Shown here: in pieces, positions 34,594 to 47,421 of the stretch
Numbering within the stretch: position 1 is the stretch's first letter
Layout: each line of letters opens with the position of its first letter
Assembly: GCA_030549775.1 (NCBI GenBank)
Contig: CM060173.1
Coordinates: 32,730,110 to 32,794,109 of the forward strand
Length of the DNA stretch: 64,000 nt
From: Tamarix chinensis
Taxonomy: Eukaryota > Streptophyta > Magnoliopsida > Caryophyllales > Tamaricaceae
Direction of reading: 5' to 3'
Program-made: the position numbers and the translations under genes
Notes under the pieces: generated by a model
Seen by the model: the letters and a program-made list of their open reading frames with translations, nothing else
What the model was told of the DNA's origin: nothing
Database searches by the model: none

Positions 34594-37500
34594 AAAACCT
34601 CCAGTATTCCCTTGGAGTTGTAGCGCAAATCCAGGACAGCTTCAGGTTCAACCTTCCATTCTGTTTCGGAGGTTAAAACAGGGGTAAAAGGTTGGGTCTG
34701 ACTTCCTTCCCCCACTGCTTCCTTGAGCAAGGACACATGAAAAACAGGGTGTATGGAGGCAGTATCCGGTAACTTAAGGTGATACACAACCTTCCCAACC
34801 CTAGCCTCCACTTGGTATGGGCCAAAATACCTTGGAGCCAGTTTCTCATTGAGGCGTTTAGCCAAAGACCTATGGCGATATGGTTTTAGTTTCACAAATA
34901 CCCAACTTCCTACCGTAAACTCCTGCTCCCTTCTCTTCTTGTCAGCCTACTGCTTCATTCTCAACTAAGCCCGCTGGAGGTGATGCTTTAATTCCTCCAA
35001 AAATGCATCCCTCTCCTTCAGCTCGTGATCTACTGCTGCAAATGGAGTATTCCCGGTTTCATAACGTAGCAGTGAAGGGGGGTCTTGGCCATATAAGGCA
35101 GCGAAAGGTGTGGACTAGATGGCCAAGTGGTAGGATGTATTATACTAGAATTCTGCCTAGGGTATCCACTTTACCCATTGCTTGGGTTTGTCCCCCACAA
35201 AACAACATAAGTAAGTCTCCAGGCTACGATTGACCACCTCTGTTTGACCATCCGTTTCGGGGTGGTATGTCGAGCTAAAAAGCAACTTTGTGCCCTACAA
35301 CTTAAATATTTCCTTCCAAAAATTTCTCACGAACACCTTATCTCGATCCAACACTATCGATTTTGGGACACCATGTAAGCGGACTATCTCTTTCACGAAT
35401 ACAGCAGCAACAACACGTGTAGTAAAGGGATGCTTCAAGGGAATAAAATGGGCATACTTGGTTAAACAGTCCACAACTACCATCAAGCAGTCATAACCTT
35501 CTGAACTAGGTAGTCCCTCAATAAAGTCTACTGAGATATCTTCCCAGACCTGTTGGGGAATGGGCAAGGGCTATAGCAACCCTGCTAGACTCAAAGTCTG
35601 GTATTTATTTTGTTGGCATACCCCACAATCAGCAACATAATCCTGAATGTCCTTCCTCATTCCTGGCCAATATACCTCCTTTGCTAACCTATGAAATGTT
35701 CTTAAAACACCTGAGTGACCTCCCAATCCTCCACCATGAAACTCTGCCATTAACTTCCTCTTCCAATCACACTTTGCCAGAATGACTAAATGCCCGCGAT
35801 ACATTAAGTTTCCCTGCTGTAGGTTGTAATCTCCTGTGTCTGGTGCCCCTTGTTGTAACTCCTACACTATGGCTCCCAATTCCAGATCAGCTGCCACTTC
35901 GGATTGAAGGGAGCTCCAATCTATTACCCAAACAGCAGAAAGAGCAGCAAAGTCTGCCGTCAATTCCATCTGAGAGAGTGCGTCTGCAGCCTTATTCTCC
36001 CCTCCGAGCTTGTATTCGATAGTAAAGTTGTAACTCCACAACTTTGTAACCCATTTGAGGTGCTCTTCGGGTATTACCCGTTGCTCCAACAAGTACTTTA
36101 GACTCCTTTGATCAGTCCTCACTATAAATTTCTACCCCATAAGATAGTGTCGCCGTCGCTGGATGGCCAGCACTACTGCCATTAATTCCCTTTCATACAC
36201 AGATTTCAGACGTGACCGCTAGCCCAAGGCTTGGCTAAAATAGGTGATTGGACACTGTTTCTGCATTAGCACTACTCCAATTCCAATCCCCGAGGCATCA
36301 GTTTCTATCACAAAAGGTTCTCGAAAGTTAGGCAACCCCAAAGCTGGTACTGATGACATGGCCTGCTTAAGCTTATCAAATGCCTCATGGGCCTCGGCAT
36401 TCCACCCGAAGCTATCTTTTTTTTTAATTGAGCTGTAAGAGGGGCTACTATGTGCCCGTAGTGTTGAACAAACTTCCTATAATATCCTGTCAACCCCAAA
36501 AATCCCCGCAGCTCCTTCAACATTTTTGGTACTAGCCAATTCTTCATACATTTGAGTTTAGCTAGGTCAGCCTCCACCCCTTCAGTAGAGATTATATGAC
36601 CCAAATACTCCAGTTCCAACTACCCAAAGGCACATTTTTTTATGTTCATCGTTAGGACATTAGTATGCAATACTTCAAACACTAATGTTAAGTATCTGGT
36701 GTGACTTTCCATATCCTGGCTATACACCAATATATCGTCAAAAAATACCAATACGAACTTGCGGAGGAAGGGTTTAAATACGTCATTCATCAAGGCTTGG
36801 AAGGTAGCCGGGGCATTCGTCAGCCCGAAGGGCATTACCAGGAACTCATAGTGCCCCTCATGTGTTTGGAAGGCAGTCTTTGGGACATCCTTTGGACTTA
36901 CTCTAATTTGATGGTATCCCGAATTCAAATCCAGCTTTGAGAACATAGATGCCCCATGCAGCTCATCAAGCAGTTCATCAATCATAGGTATGGGGAATTC
37001 ATCCAGAATTATCACCTTGTTCAGGGCTCTGTAGTCAACATAGAATCACCAACTGTTGTCTTTCTTCCTGACTAGTAGCACTGGGCTAGAGAAAGGACTG
37101 TGGCTGGGTCTAATCACACCGACTGCCAACATTTCGCCCACTAAATGTTCAATCTCATCCTTCTACACTTGAGGATACCGGTATGGCCTCACACTTACTA
37201 GACCAGTACCTAGAATCATTGGAATTTTGTGGTCCAATCTGCACTGAGGGGGCAGTTCCCATGGTTTCCTTGTTACTTCAGGGAAACTCTGCACTACCTC
37301 CTGTAGTTGGGATGGTATATCAGTAGGTACTCGTTCTAAGCAGAAACTAGATTCAATTGCACACTATTCGAGTAAAATTCCTTGTCCCCCTTGGCATACT
37401 GTTCGAATTAAGGACTTAAGGGAAACCTGAGTTTTGCACAAATTAGCTTCTCCTCGTAGAGTGACTGCCGTCCTATTCACTGTAAATGTCATTAGTAAGT

Positions 37501-37850
37501 TTCTCCAATTGATCTGCATCATACCTAATTTTTCCAACCATTGCATCCCTAATATGGCATCTGCACTTCCTAACTTAAGGGGTAGAAAATCTTCGATTAC
37601 CTCAACCTCAGGTAGCGATAGTCAGACTCCCTTACATATCCCCTATGTCTGAACTGAATTTCCCGTCCCCATAAGTACTCCATACGAGGCCGTTCTAGTT
37701 ATAGGAAGTCCCAGCCTCTCCACCAGGTCGGTTGCGATGAAATTATGCGTAGCGGCGTAGTCAATCAAAATAATTTCTATCTCCTCCTTGATAGTCCCTC
37801 TCAGCTTCATGGTTCTAGGGGTGGTGAGTCCCACGACTGAATTCATGGAT
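34575..37850 (-). pseudogene. G2 pol: protease, RT, RNase H, integrase, chromodomain-like tail
   Basis: Read on the minus strand. Protease: ILIDYAATHNFIATDLVERLGLP, with Asp at 37760-37762 and Ser-Gly of the active site changed to Tyr-Ala. RT: VDYRALN text near 37020-37050, then [36 protein letters not shown] and active site FFDD at 36734-36745, intact. Then [20 protein letters not shown], RNase H, and LKYLLEQRVIPEEHLKWV (35862-36122). Integrase zinc-binding region at about 35571-35804 (GGHSGVLRTFHRLAKEVYWP, then CGVCQQNK) and core at 35295-35567 (VWEDISVDFIEGLPSSEG, VVVDCLTKYAHFIPL, IVLDRDKVF) with two catalytic Asp kept. The tail (34575-34895) has APRYFGPYQVEARVGKVVY and HPVFHVSLLK, then a short chromodomain-like end. 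Stops and frameshifts interrupt the frame. Confidence 0.85.
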
Positions 37851-37969
37851 AACTCTACCTCGCCTTTGACTTCCGACCTAACGTCAGTCATCTCCATCTG
37901 CATGTCTTCATCTCCTTCGTCCAGCTCCATGGTATCGTCCACTAGAAACAAGTGGAGCATGCGATTTTT

Positions 37970-39060
37970 ACAGACATGGCCAGGTGAGTACTTCTCTTCA
38001 CACCGAAAACATAGCCCCTTCTCCCTGCCGGCGCAGCAACTTGACATCTGGAAGTCATCTAAACCCTGGAATTCTCCTACTGGCCTACGATTCCTCGAGG
38101 TAGGGTGTGTTGCTGGTAATGGTTGGGGATGACTTTGGGACTGAGTTCGCGACCATCGGTTTGGTCAGTCCAGTGCTGGGCAAATTTGAATAGGAGCTTC
38201 CTGGACTTGAATTTACCCAACCCTACAACTTCAACCTAGATCCCATTTCTCCGACTCCACTTAACCCATTTCCCCCTATCTGGATGACCTGATTTTTATC
38301 CTCCACCATTTCGGCCGAATCCATTATCTCTACCAACCCATTGAGCTGCATCATTCGAACCTCAGCCCTCATCGCTGTTTTCAGCCCGTTGAGGAAAGTG
38401 CTGACGAGCACCTCCTCTGTTAATCATCCCTGCAATGGGGCAGCAAGTGACTCAAATACCTCCAGGTACTCCTTCACCGAAGATCCTGTCGAATAGCTAA
38501 GAATTTCTCACAAAGAGATCCTTCATGCTTCGGTCGGAATCGGGTAAGGAATGCTTCCTTGAAATTTCTCCAGGTCGTGAACCTCTTCCCTTCTTCTACA
38601 TATTGAAGCCAAGTGAGAGCCTTCCCTTCCATAGCCACTGGTACTAATTCCAGTCGCCCGTCCTCTGTAAGCTAATTTAGATTAAAATACAGTTCCGCAC
38701 GGATCAGCTATCCATCCGAGTCTGAACCATTGAAGATTGGAAACTCCAGCTAGCGAGCAGGGCGATACTCAACTCGTGGGACCCCTTGTTCTATGGTGTG
38801 GGTTGCGACTGGTCCTGGATTTATGACCTCACGTTCATCCTCCTTCTCCTTCCGTGAGTTGGACAAAGTCAGAGGCCGATCACCTTGCCCAAGTGGCTGA
38901 TCTAACCTGCCCACTACCTTCGTCATGGTTCTTTCAAGCTGCGAAATCTTCCATGTGTCCCCCTTGATGCCATCAATTTCATGCTGCCATTCTTCTTGTA
39001 TCATAGTTAATTTCACCTCCAGAGTTCACATTCGTTCTTCCATTGCCTCCACCTTCTTCT
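37970..39060 (-). pseudogene. G2 gag remnant with CCHC-type zinc knuckle
   Basis: On the minus strand the gag starts near 39060 with a polar, likely coiled-coil N-terminus (QEEWQHEIDGIKGDTWKIS), then REYRPAR, a gag domain (phrases LVPVAMEGKALTWLQYVEEG and VSTFLNGLKTAMRAEVRMMQ) and a Cys/His knuckle CFRCEEKYSPGHVC at 37970-38011. The knuckle is intact. Stops interrupt the frame, for example in the gag core near 38440. Confidence 0.75.
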
Positions 39061-39084
39061 ATGCCATTTTTCCCAATCACAAAC

Positions 39085-39097
39085 GGCTTTGATACCA
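39085..39097 (-). other. Primer-binding site of G2
   Basis: On the minus strand TGGTATCAAAGCC lies two bases after the 5' LTR and is nearly identical to the initiator tRNA-Met complement TGGTATCAGAGC. Confidence 0.8.
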
Positions 39098-39099
39098 AA

Positions 39100-39408
39100 T
39101 GGTAGCAATTTAGCTGCTCTCAGCCAATTCTTCCCACACTCAAATATACAGTAATGGACTTAGCAACAGATAAAAGAGATAAAGACGAGAAAGGAAGAGT
39201 GATAGTATTTAGAAAATTAATGCTGCTAGCTATTCGAGGTTCTGGCCCCTCCCTCTTACAATCAACTCATTTCCCGCCTTCTCCCGTTCTCTTCCCTTCC
39301 TTTAAATAAAAGACTCCAATGACTCAAGACGCAAAATAACAGAAAAAAGATGACTCAACAAGTAAATCCTAACAGACTCTCATAGCTACTTGCTCTGCTA
39401 AAAGACCG
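39100..39408 (-). repeat. 5' LTR of G2
   Basis: 309 bp, same length as its partner. On the minus strand it starts CGGTCTTTTAGC, so the canonical TG has become CG, and it ends GCTACCA. Confidence 0.85.
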
Positions 39409-39589
39409 AAAAGCCCCTTCCATAACCAATTCACCCGCATAACCCAATCATCCAACCCTTTTATCCCTCCTGACATAAGTATATTTGATTATGGGTCTAT
39501 CAAAATGTAGCTAGTGGTTTTTTGCTTTACTTGGATAATATCGTAAGATTTCCTATTTTTGTTTATAACTTAGGAGATTTTATTCCTCA

Positions 39590-41397
39590 TTATGGATCGT
39601 TAGTGGATACATGGAAGTTGGTTGACTAGAGAATATATAGATAATGTTAAGGACTTTCTTAAGATAGTCATTTGACATTTAGAAGATCCTTTGCGGATAT
39701 TTTATCCATGTGTGGATATTGAAAATATGGTAATGAGTGGGTAAATGAGATACAATATCATATCATTATATGTAGAATTGATAAGAGTTATATTAGGTGG
39801 ATATGACATAGAGAGCTAATTCTTTATTAACTTATTGTTGTTGACTATGATGATGTTGAAACTACCACTAACTTTGTTTACATGGAAAACCTAGCAAATA
39901 ATGTTGAAGAGCATATTAGAGATCATCCCAAAATATTTGAAAAGTTGGTTAGTAATTTGGAGATGCCTTTGTATAATGGTTGTAGTAAAATTATAAAATT
40001 ATTAGTTTTGTTACAATTATATAATTGAAAGGGATAATTGATGAAGTGATAAAAAATTCACTTATCTTCTTGAGATCTTCAAAGAGATATACGATTTTAG
40101 AGAAAAATGTGCTTCCTCCCTAAACTTATGAGGCTAATAAGATTTTTTTTCTCTATGGGTTTGTATCATAAAAGATCCATACTTGTCCTAATGATTGCAT
40201 TTTGTATCATAAAGAATATGCGAATATCACGATACAAGAGGGTTAAGGTTTCTAATAAGGTTTTATGGTACTTTCCAATTATACTATGATTCCAACACAT
40301 GTTTCATAGTGAGGAAAGGACCTTATATGGCATGTGAAAGAAAGTATTTCTTATGACAAGCTCAGTCATCCAGAAAATTTTCTTTAATGGAAGATGATTA
40401 ATTATGTATGCCCTTATTTTGGTGGTGAAGATAGAAACCGGCAACTTGCATTCTATTCAAATGAAATGAACCCTTTATGGCAAATCCAACTATAGTTTAT
40501 GACCCATTATTCTAGTGATCTACAATCTCCCCGCCCCATTATTATGTGTAAAGAGGAAATGATTGATGTTATCTTTATATATGTCGGGTCCAAATTAGGA
40601 AGGTAATGATTATAGTTATTGAAATCTTGATTCAATTTTATAATACTATAATACAAAATTACAAAAAAATATATAATATTTTTATTCTTAATAATAGAAT
40701 GTATTTCCACTCAATTGACTTCATTATCATTTCCTTAGTTGGACTTGGTCAGCATGAGCATAAGAATAGTTACATCAACAAAAGGTGGGAAATATAACCT
40801 TTTCTTACCACTTACATGTTATAATCTTTCAAAAAAATTAAAAGAAAATAAGAAGATATTAATATAGGAGTGTTTATATGGAGTAAAGGTTCCCGAAGGA
40901 TATTCAGCAAACGTCAACAATTATATTTCATTGAAAGATTTGAGTTAGTTGGTATGAAATCTCATGATCATTATATGCTCATTCGTGACTTGTTGCCAAT
41001 TGCTATATATTCTATCTCATTGCTAAATTGGATTTGAAGTGTCATCATTAGACTTTATTTATTTTTCAAGGAAATATGTAGTTAAGTTATTAACCCTGTA
41101 AGGTTCGACAAATTACAAAATGAGGCTGTGACTATATTATGCCAACTTGATATTTATTTTCTTCCATGATTATTTATAATCATGATTTATTTAATAATTA
41201 ATTTGGTTAGGGAGGTTAGATTATATAGGTTGTTTCATTTACACTGAATTTACCTTTTAAAAGGTATATGAAATTCCTAAAATGATACGTGAGGAATCCA
41301 AACAAGATTGAATGATTCATTACCAACAGTTTTATAGTAGAGAAGGCAACAAAATTTTGTTGTGAGCTCTTACCAAATGCTAATATGATAGGCTTTC
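39590..41397 (+). pseudogene. CACTA (En/Spm) TNP2-type transposase, 5' part
   Basis: Degenerate + strand text follows a plant CACTA transposase. The transposase-associated N-terminal domain is at about 39590-39820 (MDR followed by WIHGSWLTREYIDNVKDFL, then HLEDPLRIFYPC). Next come PLYNGCSKIIKLLVLLQLYN (about 39965-40025), a MGLYHKRSILVLMIAFC phrase (40155-40205) corresponding to the usual G-L-x-Y-x-K-I-H-A-C-P-N-D-C-I-L-Y, and NPLWQIQL and SGPN phrases to about 40620. After a gap the later part resumes at about 40880-41390 (VPEGYSANVNNYISL, MKSHDHYMLIRDLLPIAI). Intact proteins cut and move CACTA elements. Stops and frameshifts abound. The gene is interrupted at 41398 by G3 and continues after 48228. 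Confidence 0.75.
41393..41397 (+). repeat. Target-site duplication (left) of G3
   Basis: CTTTC, exactly repeated at 48224-48228. Confidence 0.85.
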
Positions 41398-42202
41398 TAT
41401 TGCAGGAGCATCTCTATCTCATTCTTTTTTTTTGTGTTGAAGGGTAAGAGTTAGCATATTTGGAGGTAGTACCAATTGTTCTTAAAAATATTAAACACCT
41501 TCATAATAAGCCTAATAATGTTTCATTTAGTGATTATTCAAAGTATTAAATATGTTTTCAAGAAGAGGACTTCACCAATGATAACTGATGTATAAGAAAA
41601 TGACAATGCAAAGTTGCATGGAAGACAAAGATACAAGATATGAAGCTAGATTATTTGATTATTCCATGTATAATCATGATTAGGTTTTATGTAGATTTGA
41701 TATTTTATGTAAATTTTGTAATATCTTGTCATTGTAATTGTGACTCATTATATATACCATATGGAAATGTGTTGGTTTAACTCTTATACAATTAGGTCTA
41801 TCAATTTGAAATTAATTAAAGAGACCTATGCTCGGCCTCATTGATGTTGTTGTTGTTGTTGTGTGTGTGTGTGTTCCTTGTACATTAGGTGGTGGTGAAT
41901 AAGCCATACAACTGAGCACTTAATGAATAAGATAGAACAACAGTCAAAACTCTTAGTCCATCTTCTTCTTATGTTTCTCTTCAAGTGAGGAGTGAAATTT
42001 AGGAGCTATTCTCTAGAGAAATTATATATTTCTCTTTATATATTATTTTGATCTTGGATTAGATCAAAATTTCTAATTGAAGGCAACATTTAAATCTTCA
42101 ATATTCAAGTCTCTTTCTTCTTTAGTTAACTTTGTTGTTCATCAAACCAAAATCAAAGGTCCTAGATTTGTGAAAGATATTTGCATATTATCTTACATAT
42201 CA
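41398..42202 (+). repeat. 5' LTR of G3
   Basis: Starts TATTGCAGG (TG changed to TA) and ends TTACATATCA. Collinear with 47422-48223. It carries a TTG/TG microsatellite (41845-41874) that the 3' LTR lacks. Confidence 0.85.
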
Positions 42203-42207
42203 AATTT

Positions 42208-42219
42208 TGGTATCAAATC
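42208..42219 (+). other. Primer-binding site of G3
   Basis: TGGTATCAAATC, five bases after the LTR, close to the initiator tRNA-Met complement TGGTATCAGAGC. Confidence 0.75.
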
Positions 42220-43388
42220 ACAAGTTTTTTTCCACACAAAAGGAGAAGAATATGACTTGGAGAAGAATGAAGCAACACATTTCTTCGACATGGAAAAAGG
42301 TTCTTGATGTTTCTTATTTTTATTCTTTGAATCTTGATTACTTTTATTGAATTCTTACATGCATGATATTAATATTGTATGGCTGAATGTATAATTATAA
42401 TAGGATTTATAGTGATCTTGAAATGAATCTTGGAAGTTGGAATTTATAGAATCGAGTTAAAGATGATGATTGTATGTATGGTATGCATCGAATATTTTAA
42501 AGGAGAAAAAATGTGTATATGTGCTAATTGTGTGTAATTGATTTGTTTCTACATGTCATGCATATGTTTAATATAGCTTTGCATGTGTAATTTAACCTTT
42601 ATATGATTATTTAAATGCATGAAAGGTGAATGGATGGTCAAACCCTAGTCGAAATTTATAAGGTTGTAAGTAAATTGAATATGTGTTAGTGTGTATGCTA
42701 ATGTTAGTGGAGCGTAATCCATAATTTGGAATGGATGTGTGTGAAATACATATATCTCATACATTGAGTATAGTGTTTCAAATGATCATTAAACATATTT
42801 CATTTTTAAATATAGAATACATTCATAAACATAGTTAGGAGCTGTCGAATTTTAGATGTTGAAATTTGTTGAATTGTATATCAAGAATTTGGAAAGAAAC
42901 GTGTAAGAATTTTTTTGATTTGATTGTGTATGTGATAATATTTATTTTTGTTTATGTTTTGATTCATTAGAATCAAAATTTTCTAAAAGAACCAGCTTGT
43001 AGAACTTAAGGAAAACACTAAGTGAGTTGGGTTCCAATCGAACCCTAAGGATTACTAATCTTTTGTTGAGTGTGTTAGCAAAGTTGATTCATATGGAGGG
43101 AGAACCAAGTTTTCAAGCCATTTATAGGCAATCGAAAATCTCTAAATAAACTTTGAAGAACCAAGGTACAACTTCAACAACTTCTTATAATGTAAACTCA
43201 ATTGCAAAGGATGAAGTCTTGCTTTGCCAAGTAAGATTTGGTGCAAAATCTCTAATAACAAAAGGAGTTCTTTGAAGATCAAATGGGGAGTGCTGCAAAG
43301 ACCATAAATCCATCAAGTGGAAGGTATTTTAACTCATGCATAGAGTATGAAGAAGATTCAAAAGGTAATGTAAGTAGTAGAAGGAACA
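42220..43388 (+). other. G3 leader region
   Basis: About 1.2 kb between primer site and gag with no recognisable domain; AT-rich with short open frames only. Confidence 0.5.
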
Positions 43389-44180
43389 ATGATCATCAAT
43401 CAAGGCATCATAGAAGATAAAGATATTAAACTTGATCTTTCTAATTTTGATGGTAGACTTGATGTTGAGTTATTTCTTGAATGTTTACACGAGGGAGAGT
43501 CTATCTTTGAATTAAAGCATTATCATGATGATAAAATGTGTAAATTATCTACTCTTAAGTTTAAGATGTTTGTTAGGATATGATATGATAACTTGCAAAG
43601 AACTAGAGAAAGGAAGGGTAAATCTAAAATTAAATATTGGGATAAGCTTTAGAAATATTTGAGAAGAAAATATATACCTGAAGAGTATGATCAATATAAT
43701 TAGATTAGATTGACTACTCTTAGTAAATGACTTTTAAGTGTTAAATATTATGTTAGGGAATTTCAGAGGTTAACATTTATATGTGATATCCATGAGAGGA
43801 AGGAACAAACATGTGTTAGATTTCTAGGTGGGCTTAACATGATGATTTAAGATGAAGTTGAAACTTTTTTATATGATTATCTTTATGATATGATTAAGAT
43901 ATTTTTGAGATTTGAAAAGCAAATTAGATCTACTAAGCCTCATGCCAAGTAAAGTAATTATTCTACAAGTACTACTCAAGTACTCAAGCTACTAAGTATG
44001 AGACGGGTACCTCAACCTCTAAAAATATTGAGAAAAAACAAGAGATTAATTGAGAGGAGAAGGGAAAGGCCAAGGTCAATGAATTCTATACAAACTAAGT
44101 TTTTAAATGCTAGGGATTTAGAAACTTCTCTAGAAAATGTCCTAAGCAAAGAGTATTATCTGTACAAGAGATCGAAGCTA
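43389..44180 (+). pseudogene. G3 gag remnant
   Basis: A gag start LDLSNFDGRLDVELFLECLH at about 43430-43490 is followed by text parallel to G1 gag (KMCKLSTLKFKMFVRI, then YDNLQRTRERKGKSKIKYWD, RRKYIPEEYDQYN, CVRFLGGLNMMI). The zinc knuckle near 44110-44160 is unrecognisable. Several stops. Confidence 0.7.
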
Positions 44181-44329
44181 TGAAGACTTGTCATGAAGAT
44201 CTTGAGTTCAAGTCAAAGGAATAAATTTTAAGTGAATCATAGGATGGAATAAATGTTTTTATGTGCTTCAAAAATTACTTCAAGTGCAAGCTAATGATCA
44301 ACCTAATTAATGAGAGAAGATATTCAAGA

Positions 44330-47300
44330 CTAAAAGAAGAGTGCAAAATATAGTTTATTGGGTTATCATTGATAGAGGATATTTTAAAAATGTGGATAAT
44401 GAGAGGATGGTGAAGGAATTAGAGAAAATACCAAATCCAAAACCTTATTATTTTCTATGTATTAATAAGGACAAAGGATTCAATGTAACAAAAAAAAACC
44501 ATAATCTCATTTCGAACTAATAATTATCATGATGATGTGTTGTGTGATGTTTTGCCTAAGGATGCATGTGGAATCTTATCAGGTTAAGCAATGCAATACG
44601 ATCGATGTACTATTCATAACAATATTACTAATGAACATATTATTGAAAAGGATAAGAAAAATCATAAACTTAAACCTTCTAATTGTGATAATGATAACAT
44701 AGTAAAAAATAAAAGAGTTTATTTTTGTATGAGAAGGATATGATGGAATGTATTAAGGATGAAGGCTGTTGCTATGCTATGATTATCAAGGAATCCCTAT
44801 AAGGGGGAAAAATGAAAATAATCATCAATTACATGAGCTTATTGATGAGTATAAAGATGTTTTTCCTAATGACTTACCACTAAGATTACCACTTAAAAGA
44901 GGGATAGAACATGCTATAGGCTTAATGTTTAATATGTCTTTACCTAATCGACCTGCTTATAGATACAGTCCATAATAAGTTAAGGAATTAGAGAGAAAAA
45001 TACAAGAGCTCATAGGAAAAGGATATGTAAGAGAAAAAATGAGTCCATGTTGTGTACCTGCATTACTTATTCCTAAAAGAGATGGTACGTGGTGCATGTG
45101 TATTGATTATAGAGATGTGAACAATCTAACTATCAAATATAGATTTCTTATGCCTATATTAGATGACATGTTATATAAAATATATATGGAGTAAAATTAT
45201 TCTCTAAAATTGATCTAAGGAGTGGATATCATCAAATGAGGATCAAAGAAGGGGATGAATGGAAAACTACTTTTAAAACAAAATATGATATTTACAAATG
45301 GACTTTTGTGCCATTCAGATTGTGTAATGCACCTAGTTCATTTATGAGACTAATGAATATAGTTATTCAACCTTTTCTTGGAAAATTTATTATGGTATAC
45401 TTAGATGATATACTTGTATATAGTAGAAATGAGCATGATCATCTTAGTCATTTGAGGAGATTATTTGATAAGCTAAGGAAATCTAAACTCTATGGAAAAA
45501 AGGAGAAGTGTGATTTTATGCTTTTGACTATTATTTTGCTTGGTTATATTGTAAATAGAGAAGGTATAAAAGTGGATCCTACAAAGATTCTAGTTATTTA
45601 GGACTGGCTAATACCTAAGTATATTCATGGGGTGAGGAGTTTTCATGAATTAGTAAGTTTTTATAGATGATATATAGACTTCTTGACTAATGTCGCTCCA
45701 ATTACACATCTTATGAAGAAAGGTGAATTAAAGTGGGGAGAAGATGCCAATAAAGCCTTTGATAGTTTAAAGGATAAGCTATATAATGCAACGGTATTAT
45801 CCTTGCTTAACTTTGATAAATTGTTTAAAGTTACATGTGATGCTAATGGGGTAGAAATAGGAGGCATACTCTCACAAGAAAAAAATTCCATTGAAATTTT
45901 TAATGAAAAATTAAATGGTCCTAAAATAAATTATTCAATATATGGTAAGGAATTCTATACCATCATAAGAAGCTAGGAAGTATGGAGTCATTATTTTAGA
46001 CCTGAACCATTTGTTTTGCATTCGGATCATGAGTGTCTAAAATATTTACATGGGAAAAAAAATTAGTCTTATGCATGTGAAATGGGTTAGTTTCTTATAA
46101 TTCTTTGTGTTTTCTATCAAAAATTTTGATGGTAATGAAAATGTAGTTGCAGATGTATTATCTAGAAGATCTATGATACTTATTATATTGGATGCTAAAT
46201 TATTAGGTTTTAAAATGTTGAAAGAATTATATGCAAGAGATGAAGATTTCTTTATAACTTATAATGAATGTAAGATAAATTATATTTATGGTAATTATGT
46301 GTTTTGGGATGACTTTCTTTTGAAACTTAATAAGTTGTGCACACCTCATTTTGGTTTAAGTGATTTACTTAGTAAGGAAGTTTATGAGGGAGGTATAGCT
46401 GTCATTTTGATGTTCATAAAACCATAAAAATATTAGAAGAAAATTTCTACTAGCCATGAAATATGAATGATAAAATTAGTTTAAGCTATTATTAGGAGAT
46501 GTGTGATTTGTCCAAAGAGTAAGAGTTTTTCCCACAAAGGTTAGTATAATCCTTTATCAGTTTCTAGTCAACCATGGGAGAGTGTTAGTGTGGAATTCAT
46601 TTAGGTTTACCAAGGATGGAAAGGGGGAAGGATTATATTATGGTGGTGGTAGACATATTTTCAAAAATGGCATATTTTATTCCTTGTAATAAAACAGATG
46701 ACACAACTCATATGGCAGATTTATGTTTTAAGGAAATAGTAAGGTCATATGGTATTCTAAAAAGTATAATATCAAAAAGAGATGTGAAAATTTTAAGTTA
46801 ATTTTGGAAGATACTTTGAGATATGTTGGGTAATAAGTTGTTATTTACTACATCTCCTCATCCACAAATGAATGGTTAAACCAAAGTGACTAATATAACC
46901 ATGGGAACTTTACTATGAGGGATAGTTAATAAGAGTACAAACGATTGGGATATAAGACTCTCACATGCTGAGTTTGCATATAATAGGAGTTCTTCTAGTA
47001 TAACTCACTCAAGTCTATTTGAGGTTATCTATGAAGTTAATTCTTATTTGCCCATTGATATGTTGTCATTAAATAAAGGTGATATTAAGAACTATGATGA
47101 TAAGGAAAGAGTTTAATTCTTTAAAAACCTTTATGAGAAAATAAATAATAATATTGAGAAATATAATGATAAATACCAAAAAAAAGTTAACAAAAGTATA
47201 ACTATACAAATATTTTCAGCTGGAGACTTGGTATGGTTATATTTAAAATATTAAAAAAATGGAAATAATGCTTATGAATTAGAATTATTAGAATCTTATG

Positions 47301-47421
47301 GAGGATTTTCTAGGACTTTTAATGTTGGTGATTTAGTTTCTAGGACTTTCAATGTTGGTGATTTATCTCCTTGTTATAGTGATACTAATTTGAGGACACA
47401 TTCTTTTTTATAGGGGGAGAA
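44330..47421 (+). pseudogene. G3 pol remnant: protease, RT, RNase H, integrase
   Basis: Protease near 44370-44420 reads VIIDRGYFKNVDNERMV, with the Asp-Ser-Gly box changed to Asp-Arg-Gly. RT runs from about 44769 (YKDVFPNDLPLRLPLKRGIE) through EGDEWKTTFKTKYDIYKWTF and NAPSSFMRLMN to the active site YLDD at 45398-45409, intact. RNase H is at 45830-46170 (KLFKVTCDANGVEIGGILSQ, later VVADVLSRRSM). Integrase is at 46540-47140 ([37 protein letters not shown]). The C-terminal text ends SPCYSDTNLRTHSFL before the polypurine tract; a 30-bp-scale tandem duplication lies at 47311-47370. Many frameshifts. Confidence 0.8.
47411..47421 (+). other. Polypurine tract of G3
   Basis: AGGGGGAGAA directly precedes the TGATGCAGG start of the 3' LTR. 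Confidence 0.7.

Larger units (their letters stand above)
34285..39408 (-). mobile_element. Ty3/gypsy chromovirus-like retrotransposon G2, minus strand
   Basis: A compact 5.12-kb element with two 309-bp LTRs, a tRNA-Met-type primer site, and gag, protease, RT, RNase H and integrase in gypsy order on the minus strand. Flanks are AAATG (34280-34284) and AAAAG (39409-39413), a 4-of-5 duplication. Short LTRs, small size and an integrase tail that runs into chromodomain-like text (PEAVLDLRYNSKG) suggest a Reina-like chromovirus. GC content is higher than in its surroundings and its coding text is better preserved than in G1 and G3, so it is probably a younger insertion. Confidence 0.88.

Noticed and set aside
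39085..39097. tRNA-like sequences next to the LTRs
   Set aside because: They are 12-13-bp primer-binding sites complementary to tRNA-Met, not tRNA genes; no cloverleaf follows.
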